A stretch of DNA of 64,000 bases from Symbiodinium natans (lineage: Eukaryota; Sar; Dinophyceae; Suessiales; Symbiodiniaceae): assembly GCA_905221605.1 (NCBI GenBank), contig CAJNDS010001369.1:248001-312000 (forward strand). Reading direction: 5' to 3'. Under the pieces are notes generated by a model, which was not told where the DNA came from, did no database searches, and was given only the letters and a program-made list of their open reading frames with translations. This document shows, piece after piece, positions 41,801 through 50,580 of this stretch (position 1 is the first letter of the stretch; every line of letters begins with the position of its first letter). The translations under genes were made by a program, and so were the position numbers.

Positions 41801-42404
41801 TAAGGGATCGCATCGTGCGATCAAGTGCCAAGAGATGCTGGATTTGGCAAAGGAGATCACGGGAAAAGTCCCAAGTCTCGATTGGCGAGAAAAGGAGAAG
41901 CGTGGTTTGTGGTGCAAGTGGTGCTGGTACACAACGAAGAACCCGTCTGAGCATACGGGGTGGGGAAGCCACACCCACCAAAGGTGCTGGTACCAGAAGC
42001 AAGGCCAAGAAGTTGAGGCCAAAGTCAAAGCCGAGAAGGAAAAGGCAGGAGCAAAGGAAGTCAATGATGAAGTCCAGAAAATGGTGGATATGAGCGAGAG
42101 ACCTGCCGAGCCAAAAGGATTGCCACCGAATCCCCAATGGGGGTTGGAGACGCTCAAGAAGAGAAAGGAGCCAGAAACGCCAGGACCAACCGTCGAAGAG
42201 GTCCAGACAAGCGATGAAGAAGCGAAGAAGAAGCAAGCAAAGGAGAACATCAAGAAGATCAAGAGAGAAGAAAGGAGAAAGGAACGTGAAGAGAGAAAGA
42301 AGGCAAAGAAAGAAGAGAAGAAGGCAAAGAAGGAAGAAAGGAAAAAGGCCAAAGGAAGCGAGGCCAAGGAGCCGACAGCCGAGATCGACAAAGAGGATCT
42401 GTAA
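38870..42404 (+). CDS. copia-2 RT-RNase H with very long C-terminal extension
   Basis: Continues the integrase ORF. RT: RRGRLVAREFKW, DVGDAYLMV and HVDD (about 39267-39278) in place of the usual YVDD. RNase H: TDSDWAADRESR and SSCEAETIAA. After the copia ending (NPADLGTKSL, about 40228) there are roughly 720 more residues: two hydrophobic segments (KIIQAVTMAVLIGMG and IVMCIMIGCVTCMVCC, about 40410-40575), a Lys/Glu coiled coil, a Ser/Asp patch, helical sequence, two Cys/His clusters (CFFCKGSHRAIKC at 41791 and WCKWCW...H...H...C at about 41911-41993), and a KKE-rich tail. The hydrophobic pair matches the place of one in copia-1. Intact. Confidence 0.9.
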
Positions 42405-42424
42405 GCGCTGAAGATCTGAGAAGG

Positions 42425-42754
42425 ATGAGGGCGAACGCCCAGGATTCTGAGGGCAATGGCCCAAGTACCGCATTTTGCGGAGACCGAAAGGTAGAAATCA
42501 GTTTCACAAACAATTCGTTTCACCAAGCCAATGGCGAAAATGGAAGGTGCTTTGAAAAGCAAAGAGACAATGCAAAAGCCGCTTGTGAGAAAGGCGTGCA
42601 GTGGTCTCGTGTTTCAAAAGAAGATACGAAGAATTGGTATGATGGTTTTGTTGCAAGCCACGGAGCACCACGAACGAAAGCACAAGTTTCAAAGAAACGA
42701 AATGCTGAGTTACTGCTGGACTACGACGAGCTCGACACTGGCGAGAAAAAGTGA
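42425..42754 (+). CDS. possible small ORF at the 3' end of copia-2
   Basis: 109 residues from an ATG 20 bases after the pol stop. Polar and charged, with NWYDGFVASHG. A 78-residue ORF overlaps in another frame (42531-42767). Neither is recognised, but copia-1 also has an ORF at this place, which gives modest support. Confidence 0.35.
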   Translation: MRANAQDSEGNGPSTAFCGDRKVEISFTNNSFHQANGENGRCFEKQRDNAKAACEKGVQWSRVSKEDTKNWYDGFVASHGAPRTKAQVSKKRNAELLLDYDELDTGEKK

Positions 42755-42940
42755 GTGCAAGCAGTAGAATCGATTTGGTGCACGTAGAGTTGCAGTTGCA
42801 CAGAAGTGTTTCAATTTGCTCCAGGAGCCAAAGAAGAAAGAAGAAGCTTTACCCGAAGGGGTATGAGAAAAAGGAAGGATGGGCTCAACGGAGCATGAGA
42901 GAAAAGTGAGAAGGTGTTTGAAAATCGTTTCACTCAACGA

Positions 42941-42955
42941 GTTTCAAAGAGGGCG
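42941..42955 (+). promoter_or_regulatory. copia-2 polypurine tract
   Basis: Purine-rich AAAGAGGGCG ends directly at the 3' LTR, the expected second-strand primer. Confidence 0.6.
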
Positions 42956-43089
42956 TAACAAACATTTCACTTTTCATGCCCGACTGTATATAGGCTCAAG
43001 CACCGCCCCTCGTGGAGCGCCGCGAGTAGAGAAAAGTGCGAGGAGAACTTGTGTTCTAGGAAAGGTTAAGAGTAGCCTTTAAACTTTTA
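42956..43089 (+). repeat. copia-2 3' LTR
   Basis: 134 bases identical to the 5' LTR. Confidence 0.93.
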
Positions 43090-43094
43090 GACTT
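43090..43094 (+). repeat. copia-2 target-site duplication, right
   Basis: GACTT, matching 22420-22424. Confidence 0.92.
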
Positions 43095-43875
43095 CCTACG
43101 ACACTTGATTGACACTTGCGACATCCTGTTTGTGCATGCCGCTCCCCCGTGCGGCACATGCTCTATGGCCCGGCATATCCGGCGCAAGGGTGTGTCTGCT
43201 GGCCCCCTTCGTTCCAAGCAGTTCCCTATGGGCTTGCCGTCCCTGAACGGAGTCGACCGGGCAAAGGTCGAGGCTGCAAACCAGATTTACACTAAGCTGG
43301 GTCGTTTCCTGCAGGACTTGGGTCGTCGTGCCATTCCTTGGTCTGTCGAGAATCCTGAGTCGAGTGTGCTCTGGCAGCTGCCGTGTTTTCAGCCCTTGGT
43401 GCAGGACAACCATGTCTTCTCCTTTGACATGTGTTGTTACGGGGGGTCCCGCCTGACCCACAGGTCTTTGCTCACTTCGTGCTTTGGGCTTCGCCATTTT
43501 CGCCAGCGGTGTTCCGGGGGACATGAACATTTGCCGTGGACACCAAAGGTTGCCCCAGGTGGAAAGGTGCACTTCCCTACGGCAGACGAAGCGGCATATC
43601 CGCATCCGTTCTGCGTGCAATTTGTGGCGCTCGTTTTCCGCCACCTTGGGCGGCCCCTGCCTGCCACGCCTGCCCCTCAGGTGTCAGCCCAGGCGTCTGC
43701 CTCTTCAGCTCGCCAGCCCCGTGGGCGCCGTATCCCTCCTGTCATGCCTGAGTTCAAGCGTGTGCTCGTGTATCAGGTTGCTGCGTTGTTCCAGGTGGAT
43801 CACAAGCGTCGCCTGCTGCAACCTTTGCGGGATGGCGGGCTCCAAGCTTATCTCCTCGACGTCTTTGCTCTCTGA
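43095..43875 (+). CDS. DIRS-1 Pol part 2: methyltransferase-like domain, C-terminal part
   Basis: Continues the frame of 21391-22424. It carries APPCGTCS (motif IV, nucleophile Cys about 43153), then IPWSVENPESSVLW (motif VI, canonical ENP) and a FDMCCYGG...H segment. Together with FLELCAGTAML upstream this is a full set of C5-methyltransferase landmarks, so this is the best preserved methylase of the four. It ends at 43873-43875, overlapping the next ORF by 44 bases in another frame. Confidence 0.82.
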
Positions 43876-46078
43876 AGTGGGGTTGAGTAGTGCCTCGGAG
43901 ACAACGGTTCAGGCGGTTGCCGAGCTAGTTGATTCGAGCTCGTCTGAGTCAGGTGACACTGCGTCTCCTGTGGGCCCGGATGACCAGGCCAGCACGTGCT
44001 TTGAAGTGTCGCTGGGTGTGTATGCTTCCCCCGAAGAATTTGTGGATGAATGCCTGAACGTAGAGCACCCCTTTGATCAGCTGCATGCTGCGCCCGATGT
44101 GCTCAAACAGTGCCTTTTTGACATGCTGACCAAGGGGCCTGCTTGGGTCGTGGATCGTAGGGCAAAGCTACTCAAGAAGTGGACCCAGTGGGCTCGCGAC
44201 CTTGAGGCCGAGGAAGCAGGCCTTCGCAAGTCGTTAGACCCTGAGGTTGCAAAGGTGTTGCAAGGTAAAAGGCTCCTGCTTCTTGAGAAGATTGCGTCGT
44301 CAATCGGCTGGGTTGACATGGGCGTTTTTGCTGAGCTTAGGAAGGGCTTTGATTTGGTGGGGCATGCAAAGCACACGGGAGTTTTCGCGCTTGAGCCCAG
44401 GCCTCCGAAGCTTCCTAAGGATGACTTTCTTGCTGCCACAAAATTTCTTAGGCCAGCCCTGCTGGGTAAGGTAAAATCGTCGTCCATGGATCGTAATGCA
44501 CGTGAGCTGTGGGAAAAGACGATGCAGGAGGTGGAGAGTGGTATGTTGGAGGGACCTCTGTCGTCGCAGCAGCTGGATGATAGGCATCCCTCTGGCTGGT
44601 TGCCCACTCGGCGTTTCGGGGTGGAACAGATTTCTGCTGCCGGGCGCAAGCTGCGGCCTGTTGATGATTTCACCGAGAACAAGGTGAATCTTGCTTTTGG
44701 GTCTATGGATAAGCTGGACTTGAATGCGCTTGATCAACTTATCTGCACCTGCCGCATTTGGGCAAGGGCCATGTGTGGGGGGCATGATTGTGAGCTCGTG
44801 CTTTCCTCGGGGCTTGTGCTAAAGGGCCGTGTGCATCCTGGTTGGAAGAAGGCAGGGCATCAGCCGCTTCTGACCACACTTGATCTTCGAGCTGCTTACA
44901 AGCAGTTCGCAGTGTCAGTCGACTCGCGAGCTTGGGCAGTTATCGCTTTGCTTAACCCTGATACGCTGGTGCCGGGCCTTTTCGAGTCGAAGGCGTTGCC
45001 TTTTGGCAGCGCGGCCTCGGTGCTGCATTTCAACCGCCTCTCGAGATTGTTGTGGAGGTTGGGGGTTGAGCTTTTGATTTTATGGGGAAACTTTTTCGAC
45101 GACTTCCCTGCAATGTCACCGAGTGCCATTTCAGACAATACCATGAGTACAATGACTGCCTTGTGTTCCCTTCTCGGGTTCGCCTTTGCTGACGACAAGC
45201 TCAGCCCCTTCCAGCCTGCTGCCACCATGTTGGGGGTTGAGGTCGATTGTTCAAGGTGTGATGAGGGTTTGGTGCTCGTAAGGAACAAGCCTGGTCGTGC
45301 TGGGGAACTCGTGGTGTCTCTTGAAGAGTTTCTGCGCGAGGGAGTGATCTCTCGAAAGCGTTACCTCAGTCTCATGGGTCGACTCCACTACACTGATTCG
45401 TACATACTTGGTAAGTCGGGCCGTTTGATCATGGCGGACATTCGCTCGTGGGCAAGAGGGCATTGTTCCGATGAGTGGGTCTTGGACGATGCAGCACAGG
45501 AATCGCTGCGTCTGTTCATTGCGCGTCTCCGTGCTTGTGAGCCTCGCCAGGTGCCTTGTGGAGTGGCGAGCCACGTTGTGCACGTCTTCACGGATGGCGC
45601 CAGCGAGGGTGAGGTGCACTCGATTGGTGGGGTCCTTGTAGTGCAAGGACGGCTGCATTCTTGCTTTGGGTCTCTTGTTCCCGATCATTTGATCAGCAAA
45701 TGGACCTCCACGATGCGACACATTATCGGGCCGGTTGAATCATATGCAGTTGCGGTGGCAAGGAGAGTTTGGCACCGGTTCATTGCTTCGCAGCGCGCTT
45801 TGTTTTTCATCGATAATGTGCAGGCACAAGACTCCTACATAAAGGGCACCTCTGCCAACCCTTACGTGCGGGAAATCCTCCTTTCTTTTGAGGAGTCGGA
45901 AAAACTTTCCCCTTCCTGGACGTGGTTCGCCCGTGTGGCGAGTCCAAGCAATGTCGCAGACGAGCCGTCACGTGCTGCCTTCGAGTTTTTGCATAAGGCT
46001 CAATGTCGCAGGGTCACTCCCGCGTGTCCCATCAGTGGTTTTGACCTTGTGGATCTTGGCGCCCTTGGAAAAATTTGA
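43832..46078 (+). CDS. DIRS-1 RT-RNase H
   Basis: The open frame runs from 43484, but recognisable sequence begins at ATG 43832 (MAGSKLISS), overlapping the methylase stop. DIRS-2 keeps the equivalent parts in one frame, so here either a shift, reinitiation or a lesion is involved. Motifs: KLLKKWTQWARDLEAEEA (shared with DIRS-2), LRPVDDF, TTLDLRAAYKQF (RT A), NFFDDFPA (RT C, FFDD), RNase H VFTDGASEG, FFIDNVQA, and FARVASPSNVADEPSR at the end, as in DIRS-2. The stop lies 10 bases before B1. Confidence 0.88.
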   Translation: MAGSKLISSTSLLSEVGLSSASETTVQAVAELVDSSSSESGDTASPVGPDDQASTCFEVSLGVYASPEEFVDECLNVEHPFDQLHAAPDVLKQCLFDMLTKGPAWVVDRRAKLLKKWTQWARDLEAEEAGLRKSLDPEVAKVLQGKRLLLLEKIASSIGWVDMGVFAELRKGFDLVGHAKHTGVFALEPRPPKLPKDDFLAATKFLRPALLGKVKSSSMDRNARELWEKTMQEVESGMLEGPLSSQQLDDRHPSGWLPTRRFGVEQISAAGRKLRPVDDFTENKVNLAFGSMDKLDLNALDQLICTCRIWARAMCGGHDCELVLSSGLVLKGRVHPGWKKAGHQPLLTTLDLRAAYKQFAVSVDSRAWAVIALLNPDTLVPGLFESKALPFGSAASVLHFNRLSRLLWRLGVELLILWGNFFDDFPAMSPSAISDNTMSTMTALCSLLGFAFADDKLSPFQPAATMLGVEVDCSRCDEGLVLVRNKPGRAGELVVSLEEFLREGVISRKRYLSLMGRLHYTDSYILGKSGRLIMADIRSWARGHCSDEWVLDDAAQESLRLFIARLRACEPRQVPCGVASHVVHVFTDGASEGEVHSIGGVLVVQGRLHSCFGSLVPDHLISKWTSTMRHIIGPVESYAVAVARRVWHRFIASQRALFFIDNVQAQDSYIKGTSANPYVREILLSFEESEKLSPSWTWFARVASPSNVADEPSRAAFEFLHKAQCRRVTPACPISGFDLVDLGALGKI

Positions 46079-46087
46079 AAGTGGGGG

Positions 46088-46266
46088 GAAGGGGGCGGAC
46101 GCCAGATCCGTTTCGCCCCATGCGACAAAAAGAGTGCATCCGAGCTTTCAGGCATGTGGGATCCGTTGCTTTGCGAGTGCACCTTCATGTGAGTGCTGAG
46201 CTTTGCATTTCCCTGCCAAAACATCTTAAGAGTTTTCTTGGTGGTTTGAAAATCCTTTTATGAAAA
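46088..46266 (+). repeat. DIRS-1 split direct repeat B1
   Basis: 179 bases, same as B2; starts with a G run and abuts A2. Confidence 0.9.
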
Positions 46267-46564
46267 GGGATTCAGTAGAAAGCAAGCGCATCTACGATCC
46301 CTTTTTCATTTTAGGACAGCGAGGGTACGAGCGTTTTCAAACTGTGATTTTCTTGGACATATGCAGTTGGTTACCTGCGCATGCTTTGAGGGCACAATGC
46401 ATCACTGCCTGTGCGCGTGAGTGTGCTTGATGTGCAATGCAGTTTTTGTGGGTCACGTTTTGCTTGACTGCGTTTTTCCTTCATGTGCAGAAATTTTCTT
46501 GATCGGGTTGCTATCCCGGCTTGCAACGCAGTGCTCAAGTGTGAGCGACAGAGTGAAAATTGTA
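46267..46564 (+). repeat. DIRS-1 split direct repeat A2
   Basis: 298 bases, one visible difference from A1; followed by CCCACCC. Confidence 0.9.
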
Positions 46565-46774
46565 CCCACCCACCACTCCCTGCTCTGGCCCGGGTGCCAG
46601 GAGCAGTTGTGTGCACTGCCGTGCTTTGACCTGCTTGACCGACTCTTCGGTCTCGGCCCTGCCGGGCTCGTTGGTTTCACACAGACTCCGTAGCAGCTGT
46701 AGCCACAGCTCCGTAGTGCAGTAGCCCGTAGCTGGCGTGCGTGCTGCTCTCCCACCCGCCTCACCCACGCCCCC

Positions 46775-46953
46775 GAAGGGGGCGGACGCCAGATCCGTTT
46801 CGCCCCATGCGACAAAAAGAGTGCATCCGAGCTTTCAGGCATGTGGGATCCGTTGCTTTGCGAGTGCACCTTCATGTGAGTGCTGAGCTTTGCATTTCCC
46901 TGCCAAAACATCTTAAGAGTTTTCTTGGTGGTTTGAAAATCCTTTTATGAAAA
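46775..46953 (+). repeat. DIRS-1 split direct repeat B2
   Basis: Same as B1; ends TATGAAAA directly before the LINE codon TGC at 46954. The 210 bases between A2 and B2 hold no ORF of note. Confidence 0.9.
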
Positions 46954-47226
46954 TGCTCACTGATTCGGAGGCAAGCAGTTACACCCTGTCGCTTCTGTGG
47001 GGCGCAAGTACGTCATGCGGTCGCACACACATCTAAATGTCCTACCATTTGGCAGGTATGTCTTCTGACGCGGATGTGGAATGATGATCGTGCTATAGGC
47101 CCCTTGATCTACAACGAAACCGAAGCAATGTGCTACGACTCGCCAGAGAGCGCCAATCCCGACACTCTAAGGCCCACAAACAAAAACGATTGGCAGCAAA
47201 CGAGCCTCTGCTTAGTCAGACTGTGA
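46954..47226 (+). pseudogene. LINE ORF2 middle segment, zinc knuckle
   Basis: Continues the ORF2 frame across the DIRS-1 excision point. It shows a CRFCGAQVRHAVAHTSKC cluster (C-x2-C...H...C) beginning about 46989. Near 47128 the sensible reading passes to the next frame, so a one-base lesion breaks the copy. Confidence 0.75.
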
Positions 47227-49301
47227 GCACCGATTTCTTTCCACCCACGTCAGAGGTTGAGCAAGCACGAACCCCAAGCCACAACTGGATGCAGCCGCTC
47301 GAGGACATCTCGTGGTGTGAACGTGCTCGACATCAATGCATCCAGTGCAAAGTGCCCACTGCGGATGTGCGTGATTTCATGCAACATTGTACTTCTGCAC
47401 ATGAGGGATTTTGGCAACACAGAACAGACTATGTTCAAGATAGCATTTTGCTCAATCAAGCTACGACACCGTGCTGTTGGTGCAGAGCTACGACACACAG
47501 GCCGACGTTGCATGCACAATACTGTATTCCAGTGATGAATGCAGCACTGTTACATTACGAGACTGTCAGTCGATTTTTCGAGGATGGAAACCACGCCGAT
47601 GGACGAGCTCAAAAGCATGTACGGCGAAATGTTGCCGTCCTTGGGCAGCACCACTTGTACCCCGGAGACCACACCAACAAGATCAACCGGGAAGAGATCG
47701 GCCTCCCGACGCACCAGAACGGTCACAAAACGCAGGGCCGGAAGAGCACAAAGGGCCGAGGCAGGGGACGCGGAGCACCGCGCCCGAAGACGTCTCTATT
47801 CCAAGAGAGCTCCAGCCTCATGGACGACACGTACCACCTGGTAAAGGACATGGTCAAGGAGTTGGTCCGCCTGTCGCTGAGGCACGAGCAGCAACTGATG
47901 CGATTGGGCCAGGACAATGTCTTGCTGTTCACGTTCCAGAACAAGCCAGGCGAGAAGGAGAACATCCTGCCCGCATTGTTCAAGATAAGCCAGGCCTGGA
48001 AGCAAAAGATGGAGTGCGAAACCAAGCCGACAATGTCCTTGAGGGTTACGGTGATGCAGTGCATTTGTGCGGAGCTCCTCGACGGTGACTACCACGGAGG
48101 CGTTCAAAGCAGTGGTGATCCGACAGCAGTGGATGACACAGGAGGGACACTGGAATTTTCTACGCTGGAATGCCGAGACGGAGCAGCTGGACAAGATCGA
48201 GGGCCAGGGCATCACGCAAGAGGAGTTGGAACAGTTGATCGAGACCATCCAACAGAGTTGCATGCTGACAGGTGCCCTATACAGGTTTCAGGCGACCCGA
48301 AAACTGGCTGCAGAACTTGCGGGCCACCAACTAACCTTTGTCGCGGAGGTGGGACTGAGGCAGCCAGGAGCGCAGACTTTATACCAATCCCTCGCCAGGA
48401 TCCAGGGGGTGGCGGCGTTGCAGCTAGTGGGTCTACGAGTTCATCACCCTCGACTCCAGATGTCGCCACTGGCAGACACGCTCAGCCGCTATCTCAAATG
48501 GTCACTGCCTTGGCATTGCGTAATCCTACCAACCTCTGCTACTTGAATTCCGTTGTCAGTGTCTGGTTATGGCTTGCAGCAAAAACCACAGGTGAATCGA
48601 ACAAACTCTTTGGACGAGCTTCAGAAGCTTTTCAACGTATCTTGGCATCAAGTAATGCATCACCATATATTGCTGGCATGCTTGCATGGCGTCAGATACT
48701 TCTGACATGGCCACAACTACATCAACAAAATGATGCTCATGAATTCTGGATATATCTTCAGGATTTTGCCAAAGTGCCTGTCTTCGAAGGAGTTTGGGAG
48801 GCAAGGACTGCAGTAGAGGGCCCCAGACGATATATCCGTGAGCTTCAGGGTACACTTTCAACAGGAGTGACTGTTCCATTGCCACAACGAACCACGGACT
48901 TGGACTCCTGCATAGCTGCTTGGTGTAGGCAGCCTTTTACACATGCTCTGGTGCAGGCGCCTCTTTGGTTATGCATACATTTGCCGAGATATGTCGAACA
49001 GGCCGGCAGGATCTATAAAAACAAGGTCTGCGTTCGAATTGATCCGGGAAATGTTACTTATGTACCGATCTTTTGCAGAAATGGTACCACTGTGCAATGG
49101 ATGCCGTACAGAATTCTTGCAGGCATCACTCACGCTGGGCGTGACACGAAGAGTGGGCACTACCGTGCCTTCTTAAGTGATGCACCGCTGAGTCCCAACA
49201 TCTGGTTTACCGATGACGGCCAGCCGGCAAAAAGCTGCACGGATGACCTTCTGCATCACATACACCATGAATGCTACATGTGTTTCCTTGCACGCGTATG
49301 A
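47130..49301 (+). CDS. LINE ORF2 3' part: zinc finger, linker, ubiquitin-specific protease domain
   Basis: The nominal start is GTG; it really continues the previous segment. A finger (CIQCKVPTADVRDFMQH, about 47337) and a basic linker precede a helical region (47820-48075). Between about 48070 and 48345 the protein-like reading is in another frame (ORF 48067-48546, with HWNFLRWNAETEQLDKIEG), so two compensating lesions lie here. The last 265 residues are a USP/C19 deubiquitinase: NPTNLCYLNS (Cys at 48537), QQNDAHEFWIYL, SGHYRAF (His at 49158) and WFTDDG. These are the Cys box, QQDAHEF motif and His box in the right order. It may protect LINE proteins from degradation. Confidence 0.85.
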   Translation: MLRLARERQSRHSKAHKQKRLAANEPLLSQTVSTDFFPPTSEVEQARTPSHNWMQPLEDISWCERARHQCIQCKVPTADVRDFMQHCTSAHEGFWQHRTDYVQDSILLNQATTPCCWCRATTHRPTLHAQYCIPVMNAALLHYETVSRFFEDGNHADGRAQKHVRRNVAVLGQHHLYPGDHTNKINREEIGLPTHQNGHKTQGRKSTKGRGRGRGAPRPKTSLFQESSSLMDDTYHLVKDMVKELVRLSLRHEQQLMRLGQDNVLLFTFQNKPGEKENILPALFKISQAWKQKMECETKPTMSLRVTVMQCICAELLDGDYHGGVQSSGDPTAVDDTGGTLEFSTLECRDGAAGQDRGPGHHARGVGTVDRDHPTELHADRCPIQVSGDPKTGCRTCGPPTNLCRGGGTEAARSADFIPIPRQDPGGGGVAASGSTSSSPSTPDVATGRHAQPLSQMVTALALRNPTNLCYLNSVVSVWLWLAAKTTGESNKLFGRASEAFQRILASSNASPYIAGMLAWRQILLTWPQLHQQNDAHEFWIYLQDFAKVPVFEGVWEARTAVEGPRRYIRELQGTLSTGVTVPLPQRTTDLDSCIAAWCRQPFTHALVQAPLWLCIHLPRYVEQAGRIYKNKVCVRIDPGNVTYVPIFCRNGTTVQWMPYRILAGITHAGRDTKSGHYRAFLSDAPLSPNIWFTDDGQPAKSCTDDLLHHIHHECYMCFLARV

Positions 49302-49668
49302 AGATTCTCCTGCAATGTATTGCTGACATGTGTGGTTGAGGACACCTCCCGCAGTGAAGGTACTGGCGATCTTTTCAATGGACGCGCTTCATGAAATACA
49401 CCTGACATGCTTTTCACCCAAACATCTAACCAGATGTAGTGTTGTACAGCTTTATCTGATGGACTGCGAGGTTCAAGGACCGGGTCAACTGCTCGTTTTC
49501 TGACCTGCTTGCATCTCGATGCGGGGTCTATCCCTCACCGAACATGTACATCAGAGATTTATTTCTCACCTGCCATCACGATTGGCCGCATGCTCTTGGC
49601 ATGTGTTTTTCTGTACATTGTGTCGTGCTAGGCTTCCTCACCCGAAGCTGCGTATGCAAATGCAAAAT
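49302..49668 (+). other. LINE 3' UTR and tail
   Basis: 367 bases, no ORF. Ends TATGCAAATGCAAAAT, a short TGCAAA-type tail instead of poly(A). Confidence 0.6.
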
Positions 49669-49680
49669 GGGGTTTCAGGG
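49669..49680 (+). repeat. LINE target-site duplication, right
   Basis: GGGGTTTCAGGG as at 10151-10162. Confidence 0.65.
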
Positions 49681-50580
49681 TTTAGGGTTTAGGGATTTTT
49701 TAGGTTTTTGTGTTTTATGGGTTTCGAGCCTAGGGGTTTTAGGGTTTAGGGCTTTGGGTTTAGGGTGATTTTAGGGTTTAGGGCTCAGGGTTTTACGATT
49801 TTCCGGTTTAGGTTTATAGTTTTTGTAGGGTTGAGGGTTGAGGGATTCCTTTTAGGGGTTTTGCGTTTTGTGGGTTTAGAGCTTAGGGTTTTTTCGGGTT
49901 TAGGGCTCAGGGGATTTTAGAGTTTGTGGGTTCAGGGCTTTTCGGGTTTTGGGTCCAGAGGTTTCACGGTTTAGGTTTATGGTTTTGGTTTAGGGGTTTT
50001 AAGGGGTTTTGGGTTTTATGAGTTTAGAGCTTAGGGGTTTTTAGGGTTTAGGGCTCAGGGGATTTCAGGGTTTAGGTTTTTTTCGGGTTTAGGTTTTTTT
50101 CGGGTTTAGGGTGCAGATGTTTCACGGTTTAAGTTTTTGGTCTTTTAGGGTTTAGGGGTTAGGGGTTTTCAGCGCATACTGTTTAGGGTTTTGCAGGGTT
50201 TAGGGTTTTTAGGGTTTAGGGGCTTTTCGGGTTTAGGAAGGGTGTCAAGGTTTTGCCTTGGGGTTTGCAGGGTTTAGGGCTTGGGGGTTTTTGGGCTAGG
50301 GCTGAGGGTTGATCAGGGTTTAGGGTTTCGGGTTCTCAGGTGATTTTGGACTGAGGGCTTGAGGTCTTTTAGGGTTGGATTAGGGTTTTGGGTTTAGGGT
50401 TTTTTAGGGTTTAGGGTTGTTTAGGGTTTAAGGTTTTTTGGGGGTTCAGGGTGGGTGAAGGGTTTGGGAATTTTTGTGGGGTTTATTTTCAGGTTTGGCT
50501 CAGGGGTTTTTAGGCTCGGGGCTTTTTGGGGTTTAGGGTTTCGGGGATTTTAGGGTTTAGGGTTTAGGGCCTAGGGGTGT
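49681..50580 (+). repeat. degenerate telomere-like TTTAGGG array, right block
   Basis: Same composition and orientation as 8741-10162, and its continuation before the LINE arrived. Includes runs of exact TTTAGGG (for example about 49678-49692 and 50547-50566). Confidence 0.85.

Larger units (their letters stand above)
22425..43089 (+). mobile_element. copia-2: Ty1/copia LTR retrotransposon, interrupted by DIRS-2
   Basis: 134-bp LTRs identical in my reading, GACTT duplication on both sides, integrase before RT. Native length is about 9.5 kb after excluding the 11,125-base DIRS-2. Termini are TA...TA (TAA/TTA inverted) instead of TG...CA. All ORFs are otherwise open, so it was young when DIRS-2 hit it. 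Confidence 0.95.
17283..46953 (+). mobile_element. DIRS-1: tyrosine-recombinase retrotransposon, interrupted by copia-2
   Basis: Split direct repeats are complete: A1 17283-17580, B1 46088-46266, A2 46267-46564, B2 46775-46953. About 9.0 kb is native once copia-2 and its 5-bp duplication are excluded. There is no target duplication, as expected for integration by a tyrosine recombinase, and LINE ORF2 reads straight across the excised site. Order is YR, Gag, Pol (dioxygenase-like, methyltransferase-like, RT, RNase H). In classic DIRS1/PAT elements the YR lies after or overlapping pol. Confidence 0.92.
10163..49668 (+). mobile_element. LINE retrotransposon with C-terminal USP domain, interrupted by DIRS-1
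   Basis: A non-LTR element inserted in telomere-like repeat. About 9.8 kb is LINE sequence once the 29,671-base DIRS-1 insert is set aside. It ends in a short TGCAAA-type tail (TATGCAAATGCAAAAT, about 49653-49668) flanked by a 12-bp duplication. ORF2 codes for an apurinic-type endonuclease, RT, several zinc fingers and a ubiquitin-specific-protease domain. Several frameshifts mark it as an old copy. Confidence 0.85.

Noticed and set aside
41456-42562. 368-residue minus-strand ORF rich in Ser/Phe/Leu
   Set aside because: Mirror image of the Lys/Glu-rich copia-2 extension; purine-rich coding strands give long open antisense frames with no domain.
47471-48088. 205-residue ORF within the LINE 3' part
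   Set aside because: Low-complexity Arg/Pro sequence; the other frame carries helical, motif-like protein here.
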